Below are positions 1 through 6,838 of a DNA stretch of 13,460 nt, piece by piece. The translations under genes and the position numbers were made by a program. The DNA lies in NCBI GenBank assembly GCA_963624415.1, contig CAVFPQ010000059.1, forward strand, positions 1 through 13,460, read 5' to 3'. Origin of the DNA: RUG806 sp963624415 (GTDB lineage: Bacteria; Bacillota; Clostridia; Oscillospirales; Acutalibacteraceae). The notes beneath the pieces are model-generated. The model was not told where the DNA came from, did not search any database, and saw nothing but the letters and a program-made list of their open reading frames with translations. Every line of letters begins with the position of its first letter. Within the stretch, counting starts at the first letter, position 1.

Positions 1-3000
1 ATGCGATGCTTATACTATTATATGCGCCATAACGGCTTATGCTGAGTTTTGGATTATCCTTTACAAGATAACCTTTAAGGGGAAGCTGCCCCGAACCTTT
101 TTTTACCGGCTGCAAATCAAACAACGCACCATGCACCTCACGTGCATAATATGTCACCATAGGCGTGTTTTTAGCCATACGCTCTTTAACGGTCTTTATG
201 CTGCCGTCCTCGCCCTTTGACCATATGACACGATCGCCCTTGATGGTATCAAGCAAGCCGAAAAGAGTTTTTACCTTTATGCTGTACGGCTTGCGTGTCT
301 TGATAAAGTTTATCGGGCTTTTGGTGAACTTTTCATTATATACATTGCCCACAACAATATTAAGATACGCATCCTTGGCGTGGTGGAAGTTGTTTGCGTC
401 ACGGCTCTTTCTGAAGCCAAATTCCTGACGAAATTCCGAAGCAAGCCCTGCCTTGACATAGACAATTTCCGTGTCGGGCAGCAGCTTTTTAAGAAGCTCG
501 GCTACTGCCTTTGTTGACTGCCTTGTTTCAACAAGCTGACGGTTAATAAAGCCGGCAAGCTCTTCATCTGTAAAGCCTGTATTGCGTGTAAGACGCATAT
601 ATTTTTCTTTGCTTATAAATTCTTTTGCGTAGAGCATTTTCCACAGTGCCGGCTGACGCATTGACGCAGGAACAGGGTAATCATTCTCTTTTGTTCTGTT
701 GAGCATGCTCTTGACCAATACTCGGTTGTCTATGCTGTCATCTTTTACTTTTGAACGGGGATAAATATGCTCAATGTCATAGTATTTGTTGCTGTTTGAG
801 TCGGACAAAAGCATGTTAAGGTCAATTTTTTCGCCGCTGTACATACATCTGCCCATCTGTGTATAATAAAGATACAATTTGTCACTGCGGAATTTGTCTT
901 CGGGAATAGCTTCAATTTCCGAAATCCATTCACGCACATCGTCCTTGCATGCTTTGTACAGATTCAGCAGACGGTCTTTTCTTGACACTGTGCGTTTGTT
1001 TCGCTGATCCGCAGTCGCACCCCTCGCCATTTCAATAAACACCTTTGCCGGATCGTGCCCCATAATCTTGCGAATTTCTTTTACTATAAGAAGTGTCTGC
1101 CATATTGAACGCTTAATGGCAGGGGAGACATACAGATCCTTTACAAGGCTGTCATAGGTGAAGCCCAGCTGCTTTGCTTCTCTTGAATTGTTAAACTCGG
1201 CTACTTTTTCTCCGAAACCGTATGCACTGCCGAGGAGCACCATAATATTGTCATTTGTCTCCCACAGCATATCCATAATATTTTTGCATTCGCCTGTTGC
1301 GGGGTCGGTAATATATAAGCCCGTCAGAAGCTTTTCCGAAAGTCTGCCCCAGCCTGTTAATTTAAGATTGCACAGCTTTTTAACCGTGCTTTCATCCGCA
1401 CTATTACCGAGAATGCCGACAATTCGCCTTTTGAGCATCTTTTGGCTGTCGCCGGATACCGTGAGCGCAAAAATCAGCTTTTCCGTTGTCTTTTCATCAA
1501 CACTTATATTGCCCGCGTTTAAAATGCCCTTTATTTTAAGATACGGCACCATGCTCGATTTAAAGTCGCCGTCTATTCCCGAAATATCGGCTTTTGTAAC
1601 CTTTGCGCCCTCAATACCGCCGACACCGTTTGCGTTAAGAAAATCAACAAGCTTTTTGCCTGTGATTTTGCCGCCGCAGGTCATGAACAGCTCGTTAAAT
1701 ATCTTCTGTTTTAATTCAACCGAAACTTTGTTGCCGCCGATTTTGAGATTATTAAGCTCATTAAGGCACATGAATTTAAGATACAGCACGGAATTTTGCG
1801 GCAGAACATCCTCCCCGATAAGATATGTGCAGGTTGAAGTCATTCTCGCTATAAATCTGTCCTCGCATTTTTCTTCGTCGACAACATCCTCAAAATTCCA
1901 CGGCAAAACGGGCGTGTCTGTCTTTTTGACAATCCAGCAAAAGCCCTTGTCCTTGTGGGCGTCGTTGAGCGGACGTACATAATAAGGTATGCGGAAAGTC
2001 AGCAGCTTCTTTATCTTTACGCTCGGTGTATAGCCGTTTTTATCCTTTATATTAAGGAACGGATAGAACTTCTGCATATTCGCAAGAATTTTGTCAAGCT
2101 CCTGCAAATGCACCTGATAGGGGATAAGACTGTTTTCTTTTGATACCTGTTTGGGGAGCAGATTGTCCGCTTCCATCTCGTTAAAAAGATATGCTACATC
2201 GCTGTCGGTGTCCTTCTTGTCCCATACTTCACTGAGCTTCTTTTTAAGAAAGTCATAAAAATTGTCTTTTGTGCTTCTGTTTTTGGTTTTCTTTGATGTG
2301 CCGATATAGTCAACATAATTGTGCTCAATATCTTCATTTCTGAAAAGCAGCGAATATTTTTCGGGTGCGTATTCACGGACAACTTTTTTAAGCAGCTTAA
2401 GCTCTTTGCGGTGTTTATCATACTGCTCGACCTTCATTGCGGACAGCGTTTTGCCTTCGGGGAGTATTCTCGAAAACAGAGCCCATGCATAGACTTCATA
2501 TGCACTCTTAATAAGATAGAAACGCTCCTCGCCTAATTTCTCTTCGTAGCTCGAATCAAGCTCATCAATTGCCTTGTCCTTAAAACCGATGCTTTTAAGC
2601 TCGTCAAGTTCTTCATCGTCAAAGAGCTTGCTCATTGAAACCTTTTCGCCGGACAACAGCTTTGCGACAAGCTTAAGGCAGTCCGCCTGTTCTTTGTCCA
2701 TGTCATGGCACAGAATGGCCTGAAGTGCCTTAGAAAGATCCGAAGTTCTGCCGTTGAAGTTAAGCAGAGCATTTTTTACATCGTTTTCGGTGTTGATAAT
2801 ATCTTTTATTTCAAGCTCATTATCGATGCACTCGCACAGCTGTATCCACACATTCGAAAACATTCGAGTTTCTTCGAGCGGCTGACCTTCGTACAGGAAA
2901 TGTCCGCGATGCTTTATAATATGAGCTATGGCAAGATAAACAAGTCTTATATCGGGCTTTTCGGTGCAGTTCATAAGATAATCACGAAGATGATAAATTG

Positions 3001-3406
3001 TGGGATAGTTTTTGTGATAATCCCTGTCGGTAAAATTGCTGTCATGGAACAGCGAATCCGTGCCGTCAACTGTTTTGTCATCCTCCCAATAACGGCTCTC
3101 GTTGAGTCTGTGGAAGAATGAATCGTCAACAGATGTTATCTCTCTGTCAAAAATTTCCTGAAGGAGCTTAAGACGCCATTTGCGGCGATCCGTGCGGCGG
3201 CGTGCGCTTCGGCTTATTCTTCTGTCGGCGGCGGCATGCCCCTCCTCAAAAAGGCGAACACCCCATAAGTCTTTGCCGCTCTTTTTGACAACCGTATAAT
3301 CGGGCCTTGCGACAGCCCAGCCGACGGAATCCGTGCCGCCGTCGAGACCGATATAGTATTCATTTGAGTTTGCGTTTACGTTTGTAATTTCTTTTGCGTT
3401 TTCCAC
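1..3406 (-). CDS. cas9: CRISPR-associated endonuclease Cas9 (C-terminus cut by window edge)
   Basis: RNA-guided DNA endonuclease of a type II CRISPR-Cas system, which uses a crRNA:tracrRNA duplex to cut invading DNA. About 1135 residues are visible. RuvC-I reads IGLDGGTDSVGWAV with Asp22. An Arg-rich bridge helix (SARRRTDRRKWRLKLLQEIF) follows at about residues 70-95. RuvC-II is IEMARG with Glu792. The HNH core is DIEHIYPRS with His880 and Asn903. RuvC-III is HHAKDAYLN with His1009 and Asp1012. These match SpCas9 D10, E762, H840, N863, H983 and D986, so the nuclease should be active. HNH has Glu879 where SpCas9 has Asp839. The visible end (SRYGAYNSISIA) aligns with the start of the SpCas9 PAM-interacting domain, so roughly 230 residues are missing off the left edge. 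The start is GTG at 3406, nine bases after GGAGG (3416-3420); a nearer ATG at 3413 is out of frame. Size suggests subtype II-A or a large II-C, which cannot be settled without the neighbouring cas genes. Confidence 0.98.
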   Translation of the reverse strand, partial: MENAKEITNVNANSNEYYIGLDGGTDSVGWAVARPDYTVVKKSGKDLWGVRLFEEGHAAADRRISRSARRRTDRRKWRLKLLQEIFDREITSVDDSFFHRLNESRYWEDDKTVDGTDSLFHDSNFTDRDYHKNYPTIYHLRDYLMNCTEKPDIRLVYLAIAHIIKHRGHFLYEGQPLEETRMFSNVWIQLCECIDNELEIKDIINTENDVKNALLNFNGRTSDLSKALQAILCHDMDKEQADCLKLVAKLLSGEKVSMSKLFDDEELDELKSIGFKDKAIDELDSSYEEKLGEERFYLIKSAYEVYAWALFSRILPEGKTLSAMKVEQYDKHRKELKLLKKVVREYAPEKYSLLFRNEDIEHNYVDYIGTSKKTKNRSTKDNFYDFLKKKLSEVWDKKDTDSDVAYLFNEMEADNLLPKQVSKENSLIPYQVHLQELDKILANMQKFYPFLNIKDKNGYTPSVKIKKLLTFRIPYYVRPLNDAHKDKGFCWIVKKTDTPVLPWNFEDVVDEEKCEDRFIARMTSTCTYLIGEDVLPQNSVLYLKFMCLNELNNLKIGGNKVSVELKQKIFNELFMTCGGKITGKKLVDFLNANGVGGIEGAKVTKADISGIDGDFKSSMVPYLKIKGILNAGNISVDEKTTEKLIFALTVSGDSQKMLKRRIVGILGNSADESTVKKLCNLKLTGWGRLSEKLLTGLYITDPATGECKNIMDMLWETNDNIMVLLGSAYGFGEKVAEFNNSREAKQLGFTYDSLVKDLYVSPAIKRSIWQTLLIVKEIRKIMGHDPAKVFIEMARGATADQRNKRTVSRKDRLLNLYKACKDDVREWISEIEAIPEDKFRSDKLYLYYTQMGRCMYSGEKIDLNMLLSDSNSNKYYDIEHIYPRSKVKDDSIDNRVLVKSMLNRTKENDYPVPASMRQPALWKMLYAKEFISKEKYMRLTRNTGFTDEELAGFINRQLVETRQSTKAVAELLKKLLPDTEIVYVKAGLASEFRQEFGFRKSRDANNFHHAKDAYLNIVVGNVYNEKFTKSPINFIKTRKPYSIKVKTLFGLLDTIKGDRVIWSKGEDGSIKTVKERMAKNTPMVTYYAREVHGALFDLQPVKKGSGQLPLKGYLVKDNPKLSISRYGAYNSISIA

Positions 3407-3435
3407 TTGACATTTCCTCCGATACATGTTATAAT
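3407..3435 (+). promoter_or_regulatory. tracrRNA promoter (TTGACA / extended TATAAT)
   Basis: A perfect -35 TTGACA at 3407-3412 is separated by exactly 17 bp from a perfect -10 TATAAT at 3430-3435. A TG at 3427-3428 makes it an extended -10. The predicted transcription start is near 3442. The -35 begins one base from the cas9 GTG codon, and the cas9 Shine-Dalgarno (3416-3420, other strand) lies in the spacer. Promoter occupancy and the cas9 translation start region therefore share the same DNA. Confidence 0.85.
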
Positions 3436-3441
3436 CCAATC

Positions 3442-3569
3442 AATTCCCAATGGTCTGACCACTATAAGGAATTACATTACGAGTTCAAATACAATTTTTT
3501 CATGTCGTCCTTTAAGGACCCTCACAGTGTGAGAAAATCGAAAGTCGCTTAATGCGGCTTCTTTTTTTT
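3442..3569 (+). ncRNA. predicted tracrRNA, divergent to cas9
   Basis: This trans-activating CRISPR RNA is predicted from structure and position. After the start near 3442 comes a putative anti-repeat at about 3453-3489, with the segments CCACTATAAGGAATTACATT and ACGAGTTCAAAT. Its complement begins TTTGAA and ends GGTCAGAC, like the GTTTGAGAGTA... repeats I recall from clostridial type II systems. Downstream are a nexus-like hairpin, GTCCT-TTA-AGGAC (3507-3519), a second hairpin, CTCAC-AGT-GTGAG (3521-3533), and a terminator hairpin, GAAAGTCGC/GCGGCTTC (3540-3561), followed by eight Ts. This order of anti-repeat, nexus and terminal hairpins is the standard tracrRNA layout. The crRNA repeat lies outside the window, so pairing could not be tested. 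Boundaries are good to a few bases at the 3' end and are promoter-based at the 5' end. Confidence 0.85.
3540..3569 (+). terminator. Rho-independent terminator of tracrRNA
   Basis: The stem GAAAGTCGC (3540-3548) pairs with GCGGCTTC (3554-3561), with one bulged A and one G-U pair, over a five-base loop. Eight Ts follow (3562-3569). There is no T-run on the minus strand, so it should not stop transcription heading into cas9. Confidence 0.85.
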
Positions 3570-3593
3570 GCCCCGAACCCGTTTTCATTTTTT

Positions 3594-3622
3594 ATTTTAA
3601 CATTACAATTATATTATTGCAA
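3594..3622 (-). promoter_or_regulatory. candidate cas9 promoter
   Basis: On the minus strand, -35 TTGCAA (3617-3622) lies 17 bp from -10 TAAAAT (3594-3599), with a TGT just before the -10 (extended -10). The predicted start is near 3587, giving a cas9 leader of about 180 nt that crosses the entire tracrRNA gene in antisense. The same TTGCAA-17 bp layout occurs before other genes here. A weaker alternative within the anti-repeat (TTGAAC/TATAGT, 3488-3461) cannot be excluded. Confidence 0.6.
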
Positions 3623-3703
3623 TGAAAATATTTGCTTTGCCTGCGTAAAGTCCTATATAACGGACAATCGAACAAGGAAAGTTACTTTTATCTTATTTCT
3701 CTC

Positions 3704-3732
3704 TTGACTGAAATATTGCTGTTTTGTATAAT
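3704..3732 (+). promoter_or_regulatory. promoter of the exported protein gene
   Basis: TTGACT (3704-3709) is separated by 17 bp from TATAAT (3727-3732). Transcription should start near 3739, leaving a short leader with a GAGGAG ribosome binding site at 3761-3766. It matches the consensus at 11 of 12 positions, so fairly strong constitutive expression is likely. Confidence 0.8.
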
Positions 3733-3773
3733 ATTTACGACATAATAATAACTGTCAGAAGAGGAGATTTGCA

Positions 3774-5159
3774 ATGGAAAAACTTATAGCGTTAATTACT
3801 GTTCTTATGACTCTGCCGTCGTATATACTCAGCTTTTTCCCGACGAAAATCGACAGGAGCTTTACAATTTCCGGTGACGGCTGTTCGGAAAATTCGATCA
3901 CGGTAAACGGCAAGTCCGTACCGACAAAATGCACACCCGGTGAAGACGGCGCCGTTGTTTTTGACTTTGGTGAATACAGCTGTGATTTTTTTAATTATTT
4001 CGGAATAAAATACACCTCCGATGCGTATATCGAAGGTGAGATAACATACAAAATCAAGAATGAAAGTCATTCCGAAAAATTCTTTCTTGAGCCGTCAAAT
4101 ACGACTGCCTGTTTTTACAGCTTTATTGACAATATTCTCGATAACACAAAATCGTGCAAGCTGTTAAAGCTTGAATTTAAGCCGATAAATTCACAGACGG
4201 CGAATTTTGAGCTGCTCGGCACAGGTCTTTTTAACAGGGAAGTTCCGAACCGTGAGATTTACATAAAAACAAGCAAATATAAGCTCGGTGTCGATCTTCA
4301 TTACGGCGGCGCCATGAGCTATCTTGAGGATACCGATTCCAAAGTACAGGCGGTCAAAAAAGACGGCAGAATTTATGTTGATTCAAATGCCGCAAAGAGA
4401 TATAAAACCGTCAGCATAAACAATCATGTTAATCTTATCAATCGTTATGATGCCGGCAGACTTGTTCAGCAGTCATATTACGGCACAGATTCGGGTGTGT
4501 ATAAAGACAGTGAGTTTATCGGGCTTACATGGCGTTATAATCCCGTTCAGGGCGGAAACAAATATAACGAAACAAGCAAAATCGTTGATTTGGTCGAGAG
4601 CAAAAACTCAATTTACATAAAATGCCGTCCGCTTGACTGGTCGCAAAAGGCGGATAGTATTACACCGTCATATATGGAAGCGACATATACGATTGACTCG
4701 AATGTTATAAAAGTCTCGTGCAGATTTGTCGATTTCTCGGGATACGAAAGCGCAACAGCAGAACAGGAGATGCCGGCTTTTTATTGCATAGAACCGTTTA
4801 ACAGATTTGTAAGTATTTCATCTGACGGCAAGTACTCCTACGAAAACAATCTCGGCTTCTGGGCAGATACTTCCGTAAATTCGAATTTTCCTTCATCGGC
4901 AAATCAGGCGGCATTTGTCGGCGAGTTTGACGACAGCTTCGGCATCGGCATATGTGTTCCAGGATGCACGGTCTTTAAGGCAGGTGTTTATAACAGAGGC
5001 GAAACCGAAAAATGTGACCCGTCCTCAGACGATCCGACCTCTTATATAGCCGCTATAAATACTCTTAATTTCACAAGCTTCACGCCGATAGAATATTCAT
5101 ACAGCATAACCACCGGCACAATCGACGAAATCAGAAATAATTTCACCGCACTTAAATAA
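3774..5159 (+). CDS. predicted exported protein of unknown function
   Basis: A 461-residue protein that I cannot assign to a named family. Residues 4-22 form a hydrophobic N-terminal segment after a single Lys, suggesting a signal peptide or anchor. The rest is soluble, rich in Tyr, Ser, Asn and aromatics, and looks beta-rich. The likely conserved core has YGGAMSYLED near residues 177-186, NRYDAGRLVQQSYYG at 223-237 and WRYNPVQGG at 253-261. Paired Asp/Arg/Gln/Tyr residues like these are reminiscent of carbohydrate-binding or mutarotase-like beta-sandwich proteins, but this is only an impression. The ATG start is supported by GAGGAG at 3761-3766, seven bases away. The gene has its own promoter and terminator, so it is monocistronic. 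It sits between the tracrRNA/cas9 region and tRNA-Ser, and nothing ties it functionally to CRISPR immunity. Confidence 0.85.
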   Translation: MEKLIALITVLMTLPSYILSFFPTKIDRSFTISGDGCSENSITVNGKSVPTKCTPGEDGAVVFDFGEYSCDFFNYFGIKYTSDAYIEGEITYKIKNESHSEKFFLEPSNTTACFYSFIDNILDNTKSCKLLKLEFKPINSQTANFELLGTGLFNREVPNREIYIKTSKYKLGVDLHYGGAMSYLEDTDSKVQAVKKDGRIYVDSNAAKRYKTVSINNHVNLINRYDAGRLVQQSYYGTDSGVYKDSEFIGLTWRYNPVQGGNKYNETSKIVDLVESKNSIYIKCRPLDWSQKADSITPSYMEATYTIDSNVIKVSCRFVDFSGYESATAEQEMPAFYCIEPFNRFVSISSDGKYSYENNLGFWADTSVNSNFPSSANQAAFVGEFDDSFGIGICVPGCTVFKAGVYNRGETEKCDPSSDDPTSYIAAINTLNFTSFTPIEYSYSITTGTIDEIRNNFTALK

Positions 5160-5183
5160 ATCTTTTCAACTGCAATAATACCA

Positions 5184-5216
5184 AGAAAAGGATCGTATTT
5201 TTTACGGTCTTTTTCT
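5184..5216 (+). terminator. terminator after the exported protein gene
   Basis: The arms AGAAAAGGATCGTA (5184-5197) and TACGGTCTTTTTCT (5203-5216) form a 14-bp stem with two G-U pairs and a five-T loop. It begins 24 bases past the stop codon. The T-run lies within the descending arm, so termination is likely but not of classic form. Confidence 0.65.
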
Positions 5217-5339
5217 GTTGTATGACAATTTGTGATAAAACAAAAACCGCTGCAGTTAGCCACGTACCGATAAGGAAGTATTGCTTCAAAACAAAGACAA
5301 ATTGTTAATCCGATGTGTAATAAAACGATTGCATAAAAT

Positions 5340-5384
5340 AAAAAAAGACTCTGCGGCACTCGCTTCCGAGCAGTCACAGAGCCT
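5340..5384 (-). terminator. second minus-strand terminator hairpin
   Basis: Read on the minus strand, AGGCTCTGTG...CGCAGAGTCT forms a long stem. The inner arm CTGCTCG pairs with CGAGTG around a GAAG loop, and seven Ts follow (A-run at 5340-5346 on plus). No gene between it and the tRNA terminator is recognisable. It may back up the tRNA terminator or be left from a lost gene. Confidence 0.65.
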
Positions 5385-5432
5385 GTTATCGTTAAAAAGT
5401 ATCGAGAAAGCCTTGTAAATAGGCACGTTTGC

Positions 5433-5483
5433 AAAAAAAATTGCACACCAATCGTGATATGTATTGTATCAAAATCGGTGTGC
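5433..5483 (-). terminator. terminator of tRNA-Ser
   Basis: Just past the tRNA CCA end on the minus strand, GCACACCGATTTTGATA pairs imperfectly with TATCACGATTGGTGTGC across a short loop. The outer seven base pairs are perfect. Eight Ts follow two bases later (A-run at 5433-5440 on plus). Confidence 0.8.
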
Positions 5484-5488
5484 AGTTA

Positions 5489-5580
5489 TGGCGGAGAGTA
5501 AGAGATTCGAACTCTTGATACGCTTATGACGTATACACGATTTCCAATCGTGCTCCTTCGGCCAACTCGGACAACTCTCC
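5489..5580 (-). tRNA. tRNA-Ser (anticodon GGA)
   Basis: Minus-strand transcript of 92 nt including an encoded CCA. The acceptor stem GGAGAGT pairs with ACTCTCC and the discriminator base is G. The anticodon loop TTGGAAA carries GGA, which reads serine UCC and UCU. A long variable arm (GTATACGTCATAAGCGTAT) follows, as expected for a class II serine tRNA. The T-arm contains GTTCGAATC. It has its own promoter and terminator, and its 3' end faces the cas9 side of the window. Confidence 0.97.
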
Positions 5581-5591
5581 ATTGCTAAAAC

Positions 5592-5620
5592 ATTATAACC
5601 GATGAAAATGTAAATTGCAA
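5592..5620 (-). promoter_or_regulatory. promoter of tRNA-Ser
   Basis: On the minus strand, -35 TTGCAA (5615-5620) is 17 bp from a perfect -10 TATAAT (5592-5597). The predicted start is near 5585, about five bases before the mature tRNA 5' end at 5580. Confidence 0.8.
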
Positions 5621-5668
5621 GAGTTTTTTTAACTTTTTTTATTTCCGTGAGTAAATTCCGGTGTAAAT

Positions 5669-6649
5669 TTATTTATTTTCTTTGTCCGACTTTATTGTTT
5701 CTTCCGCCAGCAGCTCCAATTCTGCCATAGAAGAAACAACGTTGAATTTATTTCTCAGCTTAGCAGAGCCTTTAAGTCCCTTTGTGTACCACAATGCGTG
5801 TTTTCGCATTTCGCAAAGTCCTGTTCTGTCGCCTTTCATCTTGCAGACATCCGCCGCGTGTCTTAGCATTGTCTGCATTTTTTCTTCGACGGTGGGGGAG
5901 GGCAACACTTCGCCTTTTGACATATACGCATTGACCTCATCAAAAATCCACGGATTGCCGAGTGCGCCTCTGCCTATCATAATAAAGTCACAGCCGGTGT
6001 ATTCATACATTCTTTTTGCAGTCTCGCCCGTAATTACATCGCCGTTTCCTATGACCGGGATGCTTACGGCGGCCTTTACATTCTTAATTGAGTCTAAATC
6101 AACGCTCGGCGCATACATCTGTTTTCTTGTTCTGCCGTGAACTGTAATAAATGAAGCTCCGTTATATTCGGCGATTTTTGCGAACTCGACACAGTTTACG
6201 CTGTTCTCATCCCAGCCTTTTCTGAATTTTACGGAAACAGGCAAATTAACGGCATCGACAACCGCTCTTATAATTTTTCCGGCAAGCTCCGGATTTTTCA
6301 TCAACGCACTGCCGCATCCGTTATTTGCAACCTTCGGAGCGGGACAGCCCATGTTTATATCAATAAAATCGGGATTGAATTCCAATGCGTAAACGGCGGC
6401 TTTTGCCATGTCCTCGGGAACACTTCCGAAAAGCTGAATTGCGCACGGACGCTCATTCTGCCCTATACTCATAAGCTCCTTTGACTTTCTGTCGTTAAAG
6501 CAAATGCCCTTTGCGCTTACCATTTCACCGACGGCAAACGCCGCTGTGTGGGCCATGCATAAAGCTCTGAATGACGAATCCGCAACGCCCGCCATCGGCG
6601 CAATTGCCGCATATTTTCCGTTTTTTTTCAATTCTTCGAAATTCAACAA
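5669..6649 (-). CDS. dusB: tRNA-dihydrouridine synthase, DusB type
   Basis: FMN enzyme that reduces specific uridines in the D-loop of tRNA to dihydrouridine using NADPH. Motifs, numbered from the chosen start: APMAGVAD (residues 17-24), DINMGCPAPKV with the catalytic Cys102, VSVKFRKGWD, ITVHGRTRKQMY, VIGNGDV and IMIGRGALGNPWIF. Together these form the FMN-binding TIM barrel. A helical C-terminal domain follows. The chosen start is TTG at 6649, seven bases after GGAG (6657-6660), giving 326 residues, the usual family length, with the APMAG motif near the N-terminus. The reading frame stays open to an ATG at 6733, but those 28 extra residues are encoded partly by a short repeat and the ATG has no ribosome binding site. 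Placement beside tRNA-Ser is probably incidental. Confidence 0.95.
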   Translation of the reverse strand: MLNFEELKKNGKYAAIAPMAGVADSSFRALCMAHTAAFAVGEMVSAKGICFNDRKSKELMSIGQNERPCAIQLFGSVPEDMAKAAVYALEFNPDFIDINMGCPAPKVANNGCGSALMKNPELAGKIIRAVVDAVNLPVSVKFRKGWDENSVNCVEFAKIAEYNGASFITVHGRTRKQMYAPSVDLDSIKNVKAAVSIPVIGNGDVITGETAKRMYEYTGCDFIMIGRGALGNPWIFDEVNAYMSKGEVLPSPTVEEKMQTMLRHAADVCKMKGDRTGLCEMRKHALWYTKGLKGSAKLRNKFNVVSSMAELELLAEETIKSDKENK

Positions 6650-6704
6650 GTTTTTACTCCAATCGCTTTTTCGCAGTCTGAATATTTGCGAAATAATATG
6701 ATTC

Positions 6705-6726
6705 AAGTCCGCAGGACTTCCGACAT
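6705..6726. repeat. dispersed 22-bp repeat, copy 1
   Basis: AAGTCCGCAGGACTT followed by CCGACAT. It matches 21 of 22 bases with a second copy at 11566-11587. The first 15 bases are self-complementary (AAGTCC/GGACTT with a three-base loop). It lies just upstream of the preferred dusB start and adjoins a heptamer tandem repeat. Confidence 0.7.
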
Positions 6727-6756
6727 TATGCATTATGCATTATGAATTATGCATTA
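6725..6756. repeat. ATTATGC heptamer tandem repeat
   Basis: Four consecutive 7-bp units (ATTATGC, ATTATGC, ATTATGA, ATTATGC) followed by a partial ATTA. It directly abuts the dispersed repeat at 6705-6726 and supplies the upstream ATG of the long dusB reading frame. Confidence 0.8.
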
Positions 6757-6786
6757 AAAAAACAGACCGTTCTTTTTTCACTTGCC

Positions 6787-6833
6787 AAAAGAAGCATTCC
6801 AAGTGTTCTTTGACCTCCGGGAATGCTTCTTTT
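6787..6833 (-). terminator. terminator of the PBP-ruvX operon
   Basis: The arms AAAAGAAGCATTCC (6787-6800) and GGAATGCTTCTTTT (6820-6833) form a 14-bp perfect stem. It begins six bases beyond the ruvX stop on the minus strand. Both strands end in T-rich tracts, so it may work in either direction, but only the minus strand has a gene feeding into it. Confidence 0.8.
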
Positions 6834-6838
6834 TATTG

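Noticed and set aside
1158..1982. 274-codon plus-strand open frame
   Set aside because: It lies entirely antisense to the cas9 coding region, has no ribosome binding site, and its protein is low-complexity Ser/Leu-rich as expected of a shadow frame.
3363..3413. Short open frame from the ATG at 3413, out of frame with cas9 and very basic
   Set aside because: Only two bases separate the ATG from GGAGG, too close for efficient use, while the cas9 GTG has a nine-base gap. It encodes just 16-17 residues.
3461..3488. Possible minus-strand promoter TTGAAC/TATAGT inside the anti-repeat
   Set aside because: The match is weaker, the spacer is 16 bp, and the sequence is already explained by pairing with the CRISPR repeat. 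Kept only as an alternative cas9 promoter.
5217..5339. Possible small RNA or gene remnant with a weak inverted repeat (GACAATTTGT / ACAAATTGTT)
   Set aside because: The arms are about 70 bases apart, no promoter fits, and no coding or structured RNA motif is recognisable.
5042..5446. 134-codon minus-strand open frame
   Set aside because: It crosses a minus-strand terminator and the terminator of the exported protein gene and ends inside that gene on the opposite strand. It has no promoter or ribosome binding site and no recognisable domain.
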